From Bacteroides acidifaciens (GTDB lineage: Bacteria > Bacteroidota > Bacteroidia > Bacteroidales > Bacteroidaceae): a DNA stretch of 64,000 nucleotides. The stretch covers positions 1-64,000 of the forward strand of contig NZ_JANJZR010000016.1 in assembly GCF_024623065.1 (NCBI RefSeq), written 5' to 3'. The notes under the pieces are model-generated. The model did no database searches. It was not told the DNA's origin and worked only from the letters and a program-made list of their open reading frames with translations. Both the position numbers and the translations under genes were made by a program. Below, piece by piece: positions 50,144 to 58,762 of this stretch (positions within the stretch are counted from its first letter, which is position 1; each line of letters begins with the position of its first letter).

Positions 50144-51838
50144 TTACCAGAAATACCAGTAGAATGCACCTGTGATAGCCAGGATAATAATTGTATGGAT
50201 AATATCCCAGTAATTCCAGCTTGCACGTGTAGCCGCTTTTTGTTCTTTGGTAGCCGTACCGAATACCAGTCCTTGGATTTTTTCGGTCGTCGGGGCTTCT
50301 GTTGTCAAGCTGACTACAATTACTACGATGATACAGAACAGGAACATCCATCCGCAGAAGAACAACCAGTTCATATCGTAGAACAAATATTTGAATGTAG
50401 AGTCTGCTACTTCGCTGGCATTACTGTAATATACTTTAGCCCCCAAACGGGTTAAACCAATCACCATACCCGAAATCAATCCCCACATACCACCTTGGGC
50501 GGAAGTACGTTTCCAGCAGATACCCAATAAAAAAGCTGCGGCAATACCCGGAGCCAGTACAGACTGAACATCCTGCAAATATGTGTAAAGTACATCGCCA
50601 ACGCTACGCATGATGGGAATCCAAAGAATACCCAAAATTACGATAACAACCGTTGCAATCTGACCGATACCTACCAGTTTCTTTTCTGGCGTTTCCGGTC
50701 TGAAACGCTTGTAGAAGTCGATTGTAAACAACATGGCAGATGAGTTAAACAAAGAAGCCAAAGAACTCATCAGAGCGGCAAGAATACCACATACTACCAA
50801 ACCTTTCACACCGGCAGGAAGTAATTTAGCTACTAATGTCGGGAAAGCTGCATCGGCATTTGCATTGCCGTTCGCGAGCATCGGAAGGAAACCTTCACCA
50901 CCGGCACCGATATATTTCTGATGTAAAGCAAAAGCAATCATACCCGGAATCAGGAACAGAAATACAGGCAACAGTTTCAGGTAAGCGCCGAAGATAGTAC
51001 CGCGGCGTGCTTCTGTCTCATTCTTTCCGGAAAGTACACGTTGTACGATAAACTGGTCAGTACACCAGTACCAGAAACCGATAATAGCAGAACCGATCAA
51101 AGCACCCAGCCAGGGGAAGTTTGCATCATCATTACTGCGAATGAGGTTAGTCATTGTATCACCGTAATCATTTACGGTTACAGCACCACAAACTCTCATC
51201 ATTTCGTCCCATCCACCGAGTTCTTTGAAACCAAGCACAAGGATGATTAATGAACCTAACAGAAGGATAGGAGTCTGTAACACAGAAGTGTACAATACCG
51301 ATTTCATACCACCGAAGATTGTATAAAGTGCAGTCAGGAGTACCAGACCGATTGCTGCAATCCAGAAGAAGTCGATTCCCCAAAGTTCTTTGATGCCGAA
51401 TACCTGTTGGAATACCAGGCCACCGGCATATACGGTAACAGCCACTTTAGTCAATACGTAACTTACTAAAGAAATTACTGACAAGATGGTACGTGACTGA
51501 GGATTATAACGGCGTTCCAGGAATTCAGGCATCGTATATACCATGCTTCGTGTATAGAAAGGAACGAATACCCATCCCAAAATCAAAATCATCCATCCTT
51601 GGATTTCCCAGTGTGCCATAGCCATACCGCTGGATGCTCCGGCTCCCGCCAGTCCGATTAAATGTTCCGAACCGATGTTTGATGCAAAGATAGAGGCGCC
51701 GATTGCGATCCATGTCGCGTCGCGTCCGCCTAAGAAATAATCTGCCGAGTCATTTTGTTTTTGCTTGACTACCCAGACGATAATACCGATTAGAGCCAAA
51801 AAGAAGACTCCAATTACTACCCAATCTAATGCTTCCAC
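50144..51838 (-). CDS. Sodium/solute symporter (SSS family), probable arabinose transporter
   Basis: 'DYFLGGRDATWIAIGASIFASNIGSEHLIGLAGAGASSGMAMAHWE', 'GIAAAFLLGICWKRTSAQGG'. Confidence 0.93.
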   Translation of the reverse strand: MEALDWVVIGVFFLALIGIIVWVVKQKQNDSADYFLGGRDATWIAIGASIFASNIGSEHLIGLAGAGASSGMAMAHWEIQGWMILILGWVFVPFYTRSMVYTMPEFLERRYNPQSRTILSVISLVSYVLTKVAVTVYAGGLVFQQVFGIKELWGIDFFWIAAIGLVLLTALYTIFGGMKSVLYTSVLQTPILLLGSLIILVLGFKELGGWDEMMRVCGAVTVNDYGDTMTNLIRSNDDANFPWLGALIGSAIIGFWYWCTDQFIVQRVLSGKNETEARRGTIFGAYLKLLPVFLFLIPGMIAFALHQKYIGAGGEGFLPMLANGNANADAAFPTLVAKLLPAGVKGLVVCGILAALMSSLASLFNSSAMLFTIDFYKRFRPETPEKKLVGIGQIATVVIVILGILWIPIMRSVGDVLYTYLQDVQSVLAPGIAAAFLLGICWKRTSAQGGMWGLISGMVIGLTRLGAKVYYSNASEVADSTFKYLFYDMNWLFFCGWMFLFCIIVVIVVSLTTEAPTTEKIQGLVFGTATKEQKAATRASWNYWDIIHTIIILAITGAFYWYFW

Positions 51839-51863
51839 AATAAATATGATTTATAAGTTAATA

Positions 51864-53003
51864 TTATTTCTCTACTGAGAATTTAAAAATACATTCGCTG
51901 TTGTATGTTTGTCCCGGTTCCAAAACCACTGAAGGCCAGTCTGCCTTGTTGGGACTGTCAGGATAGTGCTGTGTTTCCAGACATACCGAAGCACGTTGGT
52001 TGTAGACGATACCTTTCTTGCCGGTTACGGTTCCGTCAAGGAAGTTGCCTGTATAAACCTGGATACCCGGTTCGTTGGTATAGATTTCCAGGGTAATGCC
52101 GCTTTCAGGAGAAGTCAGTCTGGCTGCTACCTGAGAAATGTCGCCTTTCGTGTTCAGTACCCAGTTATGGTCATATCCGTTTCCGTTCTTCAACTGGACG
52201 AAATCGTAGTTGTTGATTTCCTGTCCTACTGCTTTTGGAGTGGTGAAGTCCATAGGAGTGTCTTTTACCGGGGCTATTTCGCCTGTTGTCATAAAGGTAC
52301 TGTCTACTGGAGTGTAGTAGTCTGCGTTTACATACATGATATTATCAGTTGAAGCTTTTGACGGATTACCTGCCAGGTTGAAGTAAGAGTGGTTGGTCAT
52401 GTTGATAATCGTCTTTTTATCAGTAGTAGCGCTATATTTAATGTCGATAGCGTTGTCTTCGGTCAGTTGGTAAGTCACTTTAGCTGTAACATTGCCCGGG
52501 AAGTTTTCGTCACCATCGGGTGAAATACGGGTCAGTTCCAATGTCATAGGGTCAATAAGGTTGGCCTCATAAACCTGATATTGCCAGCCTTTCGGACCGC
52601 CGTGCAGACAGTGGCCGAAATTATTTTGCGGCAACTGGATAGTGTCACCGTCTAAGACAAAACGTCCCTGATTGATACGGTTGGCATAACGTCCGATAGA
52701 AGCGCCGAAATCGCTTGGTACATTAATATAATCAGCAATGCTGTCAAAACCTAAAACTACATCCTGCATCTTTCCGTTTTTGTCCGGCACCATGATAGAC
52801 ACGATGCGTCCCCCGAAGTTAGTGATGCATACTTCCATACCTGCCTTATTCTTTAATGTATAAAGATTCGTTTGGGCATTGTTCACTTCTGTTTGAAAAT
52901 TTACCGGGTCAAGACCGGATAAAGTCAGCTCGGAAGCCGGCTTGTTGTTGCATGCTGACAGCATCAGCGCTACAATTCCTGCAAGTAGAAAATGTTTTTT
53001 CAT
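51864..53003 (-). CDS. galM: Aldose 1-epimerase, lipoprotein
   Basis: 'ITNFGGRIVSIMVPDKNGKMQDVVLGFDSIADY', 'GRYANRINQGRFVLDG', 'NFGHCLHGGPKGW', 'NMTNHSYFNLAG'. Confidence 0.95.
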   Translation of the reverse strand: MKKHFLLAGIVALMLSACNNKPASELTLSGLDPVNFQTEVNNAQTNLYTLKNKAGMEVCITNFGGRIVSIMVPDKNGKMQDVVLGFDSIADYINVPSDFGASIGRYANRINQGRFVLDGDTIQLPQNNFGHCLHGGPKGWQYQVYEANLIDPMTLELTRISPDGDENFPGNVTAKVTYQLTEDNAIDIKYSATTDKKTIINMTNHSYFNLAGNPSKASTDNIMYVNADYYTPVDSTFMTTGEIAPVKDTPMDFTTPKAVGQEINNYDFVQLKNGNGYDHNWVLNTKGDISQVAARLTSPESGITLEIYTNEPGIQVYTGNFLDGTVTGKKGIVYNQRASVCLETQHYPDSPNKADWPSVVLEPGQTYNSECIFKFSVEK

Positions 53004-53046
53004 GGCTTTATTTTTTTATGTAAATGAGATTCTTATCTTAATTTGG

Positions 53047-53085
53047 GTGTAAAAGTAACACTTTAGTTTGGTGTGTCAAATACAC
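53047..53085 (-). promoter_or_regulatory. Arabinose operon promoter (TTTG-N19-TACTTTTA) with two GTGT-N7-ACAC palindromes covering -33 and -7
   Basis: -7 box TAAAAGTA (53050-53057) lies in GTGTAAAAGTAACAC (53047-53061); -33 CAAA (53077-53080) lies in GTGTGTCAAATACAC (53071-53085). Confidence 0.75.
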
Positions 53086-53115
53086 TCTTATATGTTATGC
53101 AGCATAAAAGAGAAA

Positions 53116-53152
53116 AAACTGCTTCCGGTTATCAAAATTCCGGAAGCAGTTT
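53116..53152 (-). terminator. Terminator of the arabinan PUL operon
   Basis: AAACTGCTTCCGG / CCGGAAGCAGTTT 13-bp arms followed by T-rich tract on minus strand. Confidence 0.8.
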
Positions 53153-53174
53153 CTTGAAGATTATCAATGAGCGT

Positions 53175-55103
53175 TTAGTGGATTTTCTTTCCCCAATAAG
53201 TCTTTTGTGTACCATGGGCAGCATAAACGATGGTATGTGTCCTGGGAGTTGTTTCCCAGTCTACTTCGCGTTGCAGGTAAAGTACGACTCCGGTGCTTGT
53301 GGTTATTGTTTGGGTAGCTTCATCAAATGTCCATGTGGCACTTTTCCAGCTACCGGAAGTTATTTTATGAGTACTGAGGTCATAAGTCATTGTCTCAGAA
53401 GTTTTTTGGTTGCCTGTATTGGTTGTTAATGCTAAATGTTCCCAATCTCCTGCTATTTCAGCTTCTGTGATAGGCACTTGTGGCACTGCTCCGTATCTTT
53501 CGGGCATAACGAGAGGCCAACCATTGACATCCCAACGGATACTGCGGACATGTCCCATCATGATAGCGTTTGAGTATTCATTGCCACCTACATTCACAGG
53601 AAAACGCCCTTGAGAGGCATAATACCAGTTGTCTTCTCCATCATCGAATATACCACAGTGAGAGATACCTACCCAACCGTAGCTATTATTGAACTTGTAA
53701 GGGGCAGTCAGTATCGGATATAGTTCACTGTTACCCATGGCAGAGTTTCCGTCTATATCTACATAAGGTCCGTCAATGTTGGCAGAACGGCAAACACGTG
53801 TGTTGTATTCTACTGATAATGTGCCATAAGCCAGGAAAAGATAATAATAACCGTTGCGATAAATAATTTCCGGTCCTTCAGATGCTTGCCAGCGGCTGCT
53901 ACCACGTTTGGCTATGATTTTTCCATAGCCGGAGTTATCATCTCCCGTAATATTCCAAGGTTTGCCTAAAGCATTTAGTGGCTTGCCATCTTCCGGATTT
54001 AGTTGCAAAGCAGCGATACCACTATGCCATGAACCATAGATCAACCAATGTTCATTATTGGTAGTTATAATATAGGTAGGGTCGATTGCATTGATTTTAA
54101 AATATGCATTCCAATCGCCCGTACTGCTACGTCCGTAATCCGTCATTCCTTTGTCACTGGCTGAACATACTACATAACCTTTATCTTCCCATATATTGCT
54201 TGCCGGATCGGAAGTTTCCATTAATCCGATAAAGGCACGTTCTGTCCATGAATTGTCGAAGTTTCCATTGTTTTCAATTTCCGGCTTACCGGTTTTGATA
54301 TAGTTGGTTATAACGATAGAGTAATACATACGATACTTGCCTGTGGATACTTTTCGTGCCACCGGTGCCCAATATCCGTAAGAAGGATTGTCAATTGGCT
54401 CTAAACCCATTTCCTGTCGATATGCGTTTAGTTTTTCTTTAATCCATGCCGGGGGAGTTTCGCTCATGGTTGCTCCGAGGTATTCCCAGTTGACTAGGTC
54501 CTTGGAACGACGTGCATGGAAGTGTCCGTTTCCACTGTGTGCATTTCCATAGGAGGCGTCTGTTTGATACATATAATAATATCCGTCATCCGCTTTCATC
54601 ACTGTGGGGTCATGAACGTTGGCTAGGTTCCATTGATTGCGGTTGCTCCAGGCAGCTATGTCCACGTAGTTGTCCTCATAGGCGGGTGCTACGTAGTTTT
54701 GGAGCTGTTCGTCAAGACTTTGGCTTTCTGTGGTTGCAGTGAACGCATCCGAGTAGGTATAACGGCTGTTACCGTAGACATAAGCACGGATATAGTAAGA
54801 GGTATTGCCTGTCAAGCCGGAAATCGTGGCACTGAAATTCTCGTCGGCCTCTACTATGTTATCTTTGATGGTTGGATTCTGAGCATTGACGCTGTAGCAA
54901 AAGCCTTTCTTGACTATCTGGTCGATATTGCCGGTGGCCGATGCAGTGACAGTCAGCGAGGTACCTGTGGTTGCAGTGACTTGGGCGGTGGCTATGGTTA
55001 TACCGCTGTTTCTATCGTATTCGATATTGTCCAACCCGTCGGAGCAAGCTGCAAAAGCAAGGACAGTCAGCAGGGACATGAAGAATAATGTTATTTTTTT
55101 CAT
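53175..55103 (-). CDS. GH43 arabinanase-like lipoprotein with N-terminal FN3-like domain
   Basis: 'NLANVHDPTVMKADDGYYYMYQTDASYGNAHSGNGHFHARRSKDLVNWEYLG', 'YWAPVARKVSTGKYRMYYS', 'QASEGPEIIYRNGYYYLFLAYG'. Confidence 0.93.
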   Translation of the reverse strand: MKKITLFFMSLLTVLAFAACSDGLDNIEYDRNSGITIATAQVTATTGTSLTVTASATGNIDQIVKKGFCYSVNAQNPTIKDNIVEADENFSATISGLTGNTSYYIRAYVYGNSRYTYSDAFTATTESQSLDEQLQNYVAPAYEDNYVDIAAWSNRNQWNLANVHDPTVMKADDGYYYMYQTDASYGNAHSGNGHFHARRSKDLVNWEYLGATMSETPPAWIKEKLNAYRQEMGLEPIDNPSYGYWAPVARKVSTGKYRMYYSIVITNYIKTGKPEIENNGNFDNSWTERAFIGLMETSDPASNIWEDKGYVVCSASDKGMTDYGRSSTGDWNAYFKINAIDPTYIITTNNEHWLIYGSWHSGIAALQLNPEDGKPLNALGKPWNITGDDNSGYGKIIAKRGSSRWQASEGPEIIYRNGYYYLFLAYGTLSVEYNTRVCRSANIDGPYVDIDGNSAMGNSELYPILTAPYKFNNSYGWVGISHCGIFDDGEDNWYYASQGRFPVNVGGNEYSNAIMMGHVRSIRWDVNGWPLVMPERYGAVPQVPITEAEIAGDWEHLALTTNTGNQKTSETMTYDLSTHKITSGSWKSATWTFDEATQTITTSTGVVLYLQREVDWETTPRTHTIVYAAHGTQKTYWGKKIH

Positions 55104-55148
55104 TTGATATGGATGATAAAATGATTTAATTGTGAACCTCTCTTATTC

Positions 55149-56924
55149 TTATTCATTGAAGACGAGATGACAGCCGTCCACGGTCAGTGCGAAGTGCAGG
55201 TCGTCGGGGTTCACTGTATTGATACCTAAATAATATTGAGTGGAAGTTGTACCTGTAGTACCCTCCATCACTGCTTGAACATCGGCGGTGCTATTACCGC
55301 AGTTGGTCACGTAGACCGTGACCTTGGCTCCATTCATGCCGGCAAGCCAGGTGTTCAAGTCGCCTTGTGTTCCGCTGTGAACGCAGGCATCATATCCGTT
55401 GCCCATTCCCCAGTTGTCAGCGCGAACAAATGCGTATTCGTCAATATAATTGGCCTTACGGAGAACCACAACGAAGTTGTTCCAGAAGTTAGCTAGATTG
55501 CTGTAGTTGGTGAAGGTGATAGACTTTGTCTCGCCCATAGGTATGCTGAAATAGTCTGAGAAAGCTGCCCCGAAGCCCGTTGAGTTATCTTCGGCTCCTA
55601 CCATATTGGCTGTGTTTCTCACTTCAGAAACTGTAGATTCGAAGACGGTAACCTCTACTGTTGCGGTGACTTCTTCTCCAGCGGTAATGGTAACGCTCTG
55701 AGAACCGGCCTTCGCGGGAACGGCAGAGAAGCTGAGTCTCGCGTTGTCAACGGTTCTTGTACTTCCATCGGTGTAAGTTGCCGTAACCACCAGACCTGTC
55801 GGGTCGAAGACCATTGTCCGGTCCGTCAGGCTCGCGGTAGCTGCCGAAGTATAATAATAGTATCGCGTGTGCGAGGGTGGGGTAGTCACCTCGATGGATG
55901 CAATCTTTTCCACGGCTTCAAAGGTAGTACTAGCCATAATCGGCTTATCACAATTCTCACCCTTAAAGGTCTTATTGTAGATGGCCACAAGAGTTTTCAC
56001 ACCCGGTTGTTCCATATCGGGGATGGCAGAGAATGTGAGTTCGGCAGCCGGTACGGTTTTGGTCACTCCCTCTTCAAAGGTAATGATGGCCGAGACATCA
56101 GCCATTGCCTCTTCAAGCGGAGTACCTACGTTGACTTGATCGGGTATGTCTTGCAGTACCATCGATACAGGATTCTTGTCTTCGGCAGACGTAAGGCCGC
56201 CAATAGGGACGATGTTGGTTTGCAAGAAGTCGATGTAAGAGCCTTCGGTAACCAAGAAGCAGCGGATATTGGCGTTGTTTGCATCGGTGTTAAGATTTTC
56301 TTCCTTGTATGGTTGCTTGTAAATTTTAGTCACCTCGCTGTTGGTTATCTTTACAGTGAAAGCATTTTCGCTGGTGCGATCTACGGTAAGTGTCACCTTA
56401 CCGCCCAGTTTCTGTACATTGGCATCTATGTTGCTTTCGTCGGGACTGAAAATCAACGTGCTCGAGATGTATTGCCTATCGATATAATCGCCCCACTCGG
56501 AATTGAGGGCGGCTGCGAAGTCAAAGCGGATAGCTCCGTATTCAGTGTATCCTGTACCTCCACGATCTGCATCGTTGGTGATTACAAGGACAAAGTTCTT
56601 GTAATACGTGTTATCGGTCGGGTTGATGTGGAGGTTGAACACCGCATTCCACTTTTCGCCATCGGGTACTACGTAATACTTGGAGAAAGCAGCCCACCAA
56701 CTGGAGGTGAAATCTGTATTTCCGATGGTGTACACATCTTCTTGCATGCCTTCAAGCACCTCCTCTTCCGGTTGTTTCTTCGAATCTTCAATTTCCTGTA
56801 TCTTATCGGAAATCCAGTCGGGGGCGTTTACGTCATAAAGTTCGCCATCCGTACAGCTTGTCAATGCCAGTAACCCAAAGGTTAAGGAATAGCAAGCGTA
56901 TGCTATTTTCTTTACTAATCTCAT
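55149..56924 (-). CDS. Putative surface glycan-binding lipoprotein: two CBM-like modules flanking Ig-like repeats
   Basis: Lipobox 'LALTSCTDG'; position after SusCD; internal N/C-terminal similarity and two 'LSFSA(V/I)P' Ig-like segments. Confidence 0.7.
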   Translation of the reverse strand: MRLVKKIAYACYSLTFGLLALTSCTDGELYDVNAPDWISDKIQEIEDSKKQPEEEVLEGMQEDVYTIGNTDFTSSWWAAFSKYYVVPDGEKWNAVFNLHINPTDNTYYKNFVLVITNDADRGGTGYTEYGAIRFDFAAALNSEWGDYIDRQYISSTLIFSPDESNIDANVQKLGGKVTLTVDRTSENAFTVKITNSEVTKIYKQPYKEENLNTDANNANIRCFLVTEGSYIDFLQTNIVPIGGLTSAEDKNPVSMVLQDIPDQVNVGTPLEEAMADVSAIITFEEGVTKTVPAAELTFSAIPDMEQPGVKTLVAIYNKTFKGENCDKPIMASTTFEAVEKIASIEVTTPPSHTRYYYYTSAATASLTDRTMVFDPTGLVVTATYTDGSTRTVDNARLSFSAVPAKAGSQSVTITAGEEVTATVEVTVFESTVSEVRNTANMVGAEDNSTGFGAAFSDYFSIPMGETKSITFTNYSNLANFWNNFVVVLRKANYIDEYAFVRADNWGMGNGYDACVHSGTQGDLNTWLAGMNGAKVTVYVTNCGNSTADVQAVMEGTTGTTSTQYYLGINTVNPDDLHFALTVDGCHLVFNE

Positions 56925-56972
56925 TGTCTTAATTTTTAATAGGTAATGGGTTGAACCCTCTTCTAAGTTTAT

Positions 56973-58724
56973 TTACTTGTTTAAATTTACAACCGGACGC
57001 ACTTTACACCCGCTTTCCCGGAAGTAAGTGGAGTTATCTGTACTATAGTTGGCAGAGTTGCCTTTCAGATTCGGATTGTTGTTCATCAACTGCTGCACGA
57101 TAGGCAGGAACTCGTGTCCAGATATGTAGGTGTCGAAAGTGCTCTTCAGTTCAGGGTCGTTTGCTATATCGCTGTAGTTCACAGGATCCTTTACTCCCAC
57201 TGTAGAGCGGCGTACCGTGCCGTGTTCCTTGAGTTGCTGCAAACGGTCGCTGTCATAGAAGAAGCCCCAGCGGATAAGGTCGAAGCCTCGGCCAAATTCG
57301 CAGCCGAACTCCTTAGGACGTTCCACATTGGCTATCTGTTCAAAGAGTTTGTCAGCCGTGTCGAAGTCTTTGAGTTTTAAGTCTGCCAGACCGACACGTC
57401 CACGCACCTCGTTGATCCAGTCGATAGCTTGCTGTGTGGGACCATTGACTTCGTTTTCGCATTCGGCAGCACGTAGCAGCACATCGGAATAGCGCATCAG
57501 GCGGAGGTTAATGCCATCGTGCAATCCTGTAATGATAGTGCTGTACAGACCGGTACGGAGATTTGTGAATTTGGCAATCGGCAGACCACCGTAAGTGTTG
57601 TTGGTCACGATATTGTCGGTGGATGTAAGTTTTTGATTATAAGCTACATTGCCAAATTCGAAATCCGCCCAATCGTTTTCGTAGGTTCCAATGGTCCAAT
57701 AGAGTCTAGGATCGAGTCTGCCATTGGTAGTACGTTCACTTTTGAAGAGCTGATAGAGCCAGGGCGAAGCCGAGATGTCGGCCCAACCGCCATAGTTACC
57801 GGGACCAAAGTTGCTCTCAATGGCCGATCCTTGTGTGGCGTTGGGGCTTGTATTTACCGGAGTCCACTCGTCGTCGGTGCCTTGCGATCCATAGTCGAGA
57901 TACTGCACTTCGAAAAGGCTTTCCGCATTGTTCTCGTATGCCGTACCTTCGCGGAAGTTGTCACCATAGTTGTCCATCAGCCGATAGGTGCCGTATTTCT
58001 TGTCAATGATGTCTTTCAGCACCGGAAGTGCATCGCTGTATTTTTGGCGCATCATGAGGGCACGGGCATAATAGCCCGCCGCAGCACCGCAGGTGGCGCG
58101 TCCGCCAGCCCATTCACCGCCTTCGTCACGGGAAGGAAGCAATGTCATCGCCTCACGGAAATCTTTTTCCACCTGATCGAGTACGTCGTTGTATGTACTG
58201 TTGGTGGTATAAAGTCCGTCCAATGATGAATAGGTGGCATAATCTGTGATGAGAGGTGGATTCTGATAATAACCGACCAAGTTGTAGTATGATAGGCCGC
58301 GTAGGAAAAGCACTTGTCCTTTGATGCGTTTCATTTTATCAGAAAGTAGGCTGTTATCCTCACCGCAACGCGAAATGGCGAAGTTGCATACGTTGATGGT
58401 ATAGTACCATTCCCGCCAAGGCCACCATGTGATGTCTGAGGTGACTTCTGCGTTAAGGTCATCGAAAGGGAGATACCACACTTGTGAAGAGTTCCAGGCT
58501 TCATCGCCACGACACACGTCGATGGTATAGCCTACACGGGCATAGGAGCCCTCCATACGGATGTGGTTGTAGGCAGCAATCACGCTTTCCTCCAAATCAT
58601 TGGCATTGAAGCCGAAAGTACTTGAGGTTTGCTGGTTGGGATTCAACAAATCCATTCTGTCACTGCAAGAAAACAGCGTGCTAAATCCCAAAATGAGAGC
58701 AAGTGAATATTTATTTAGTTTCAT
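56973..58724 (-). CDS. SusD/RagB family nutrient-binding outer membrane lipoprotein
   Basis: 'LFSCSDRMDLLNPNQQTSSTF', 'RGLSYYNLVGYYQNPPLI', 'LRYSDVLLRAAECENEVNGPTQQAIDWINEVRGRVGL'. Confidence 0.95.
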   Translation of the reverse strand: MKLNKYSLALILGFSTLFSCSDRMDLLNPNQQTSSTFGFNANDLEESVIAAYNHIRMEGSYARVGYTIDVCRGDEAWNSSQVWYLPFDDLNAEVTSDITWWPWREWYYTINVCNFAISRCGEDNSLLSDKMKRIKGQVLFLRGLSYYNLVGYYQNPPLITDYATYSSLDGLYTTNSTYNDVLDQVEKDFREAMTLLPSRDEGGEWAGGRATCGAAAGYYARALMMRQKYSDALPVLKDIIDKKYGTYRLMDNYGDNFREGTAYENNAESLFEVQYLDYGSQGTDDEWTPVNTSPNATQGSAIESNFGPGNYGGWADISASPWLYQLFKSERTTNGRLDPRLYWTIGTYENDWADFEFGNVAYNQKLTSTDNIVTNNTYGGLPIAKFTNLRTGLYSTIITGLHDGINLRLMRYSDVLLRAAECENEVNGPTQQAIDWINEVRGRVGLADLKLKDFDTADKLFEQIANVERPKEFGCEFGRGFDLIRWGFFYDSDRLQQLKEHGTVRRSTVGVKDPVNYSDIANDPELKSTFDTYISGHEFLPIVQQLMNNNPNLKGNSANYSTDNSTYFRESGCKVRPVVNLNK

Positions 58725-58762
58725 AAGAAATGTTTTTAGTGTTTGGTACTAGATAGTAACGA

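Noticed and set aside
53073-53085. Alternative GTGT-N5-ACAC reading of the second ara palindrome
   Set aside because: Possible because of the GTGTGT run, but the N7 register matches the first palindrome, so N7 was preferred.
55869-56873. 334-aa plus-strand ORF
   Set aside because: Antisense to the surface glycan-binding protein gene; shadow ORF.
57519-58226. 235-aa plus-strand ORF
   Set aside because: Antisense to susD.
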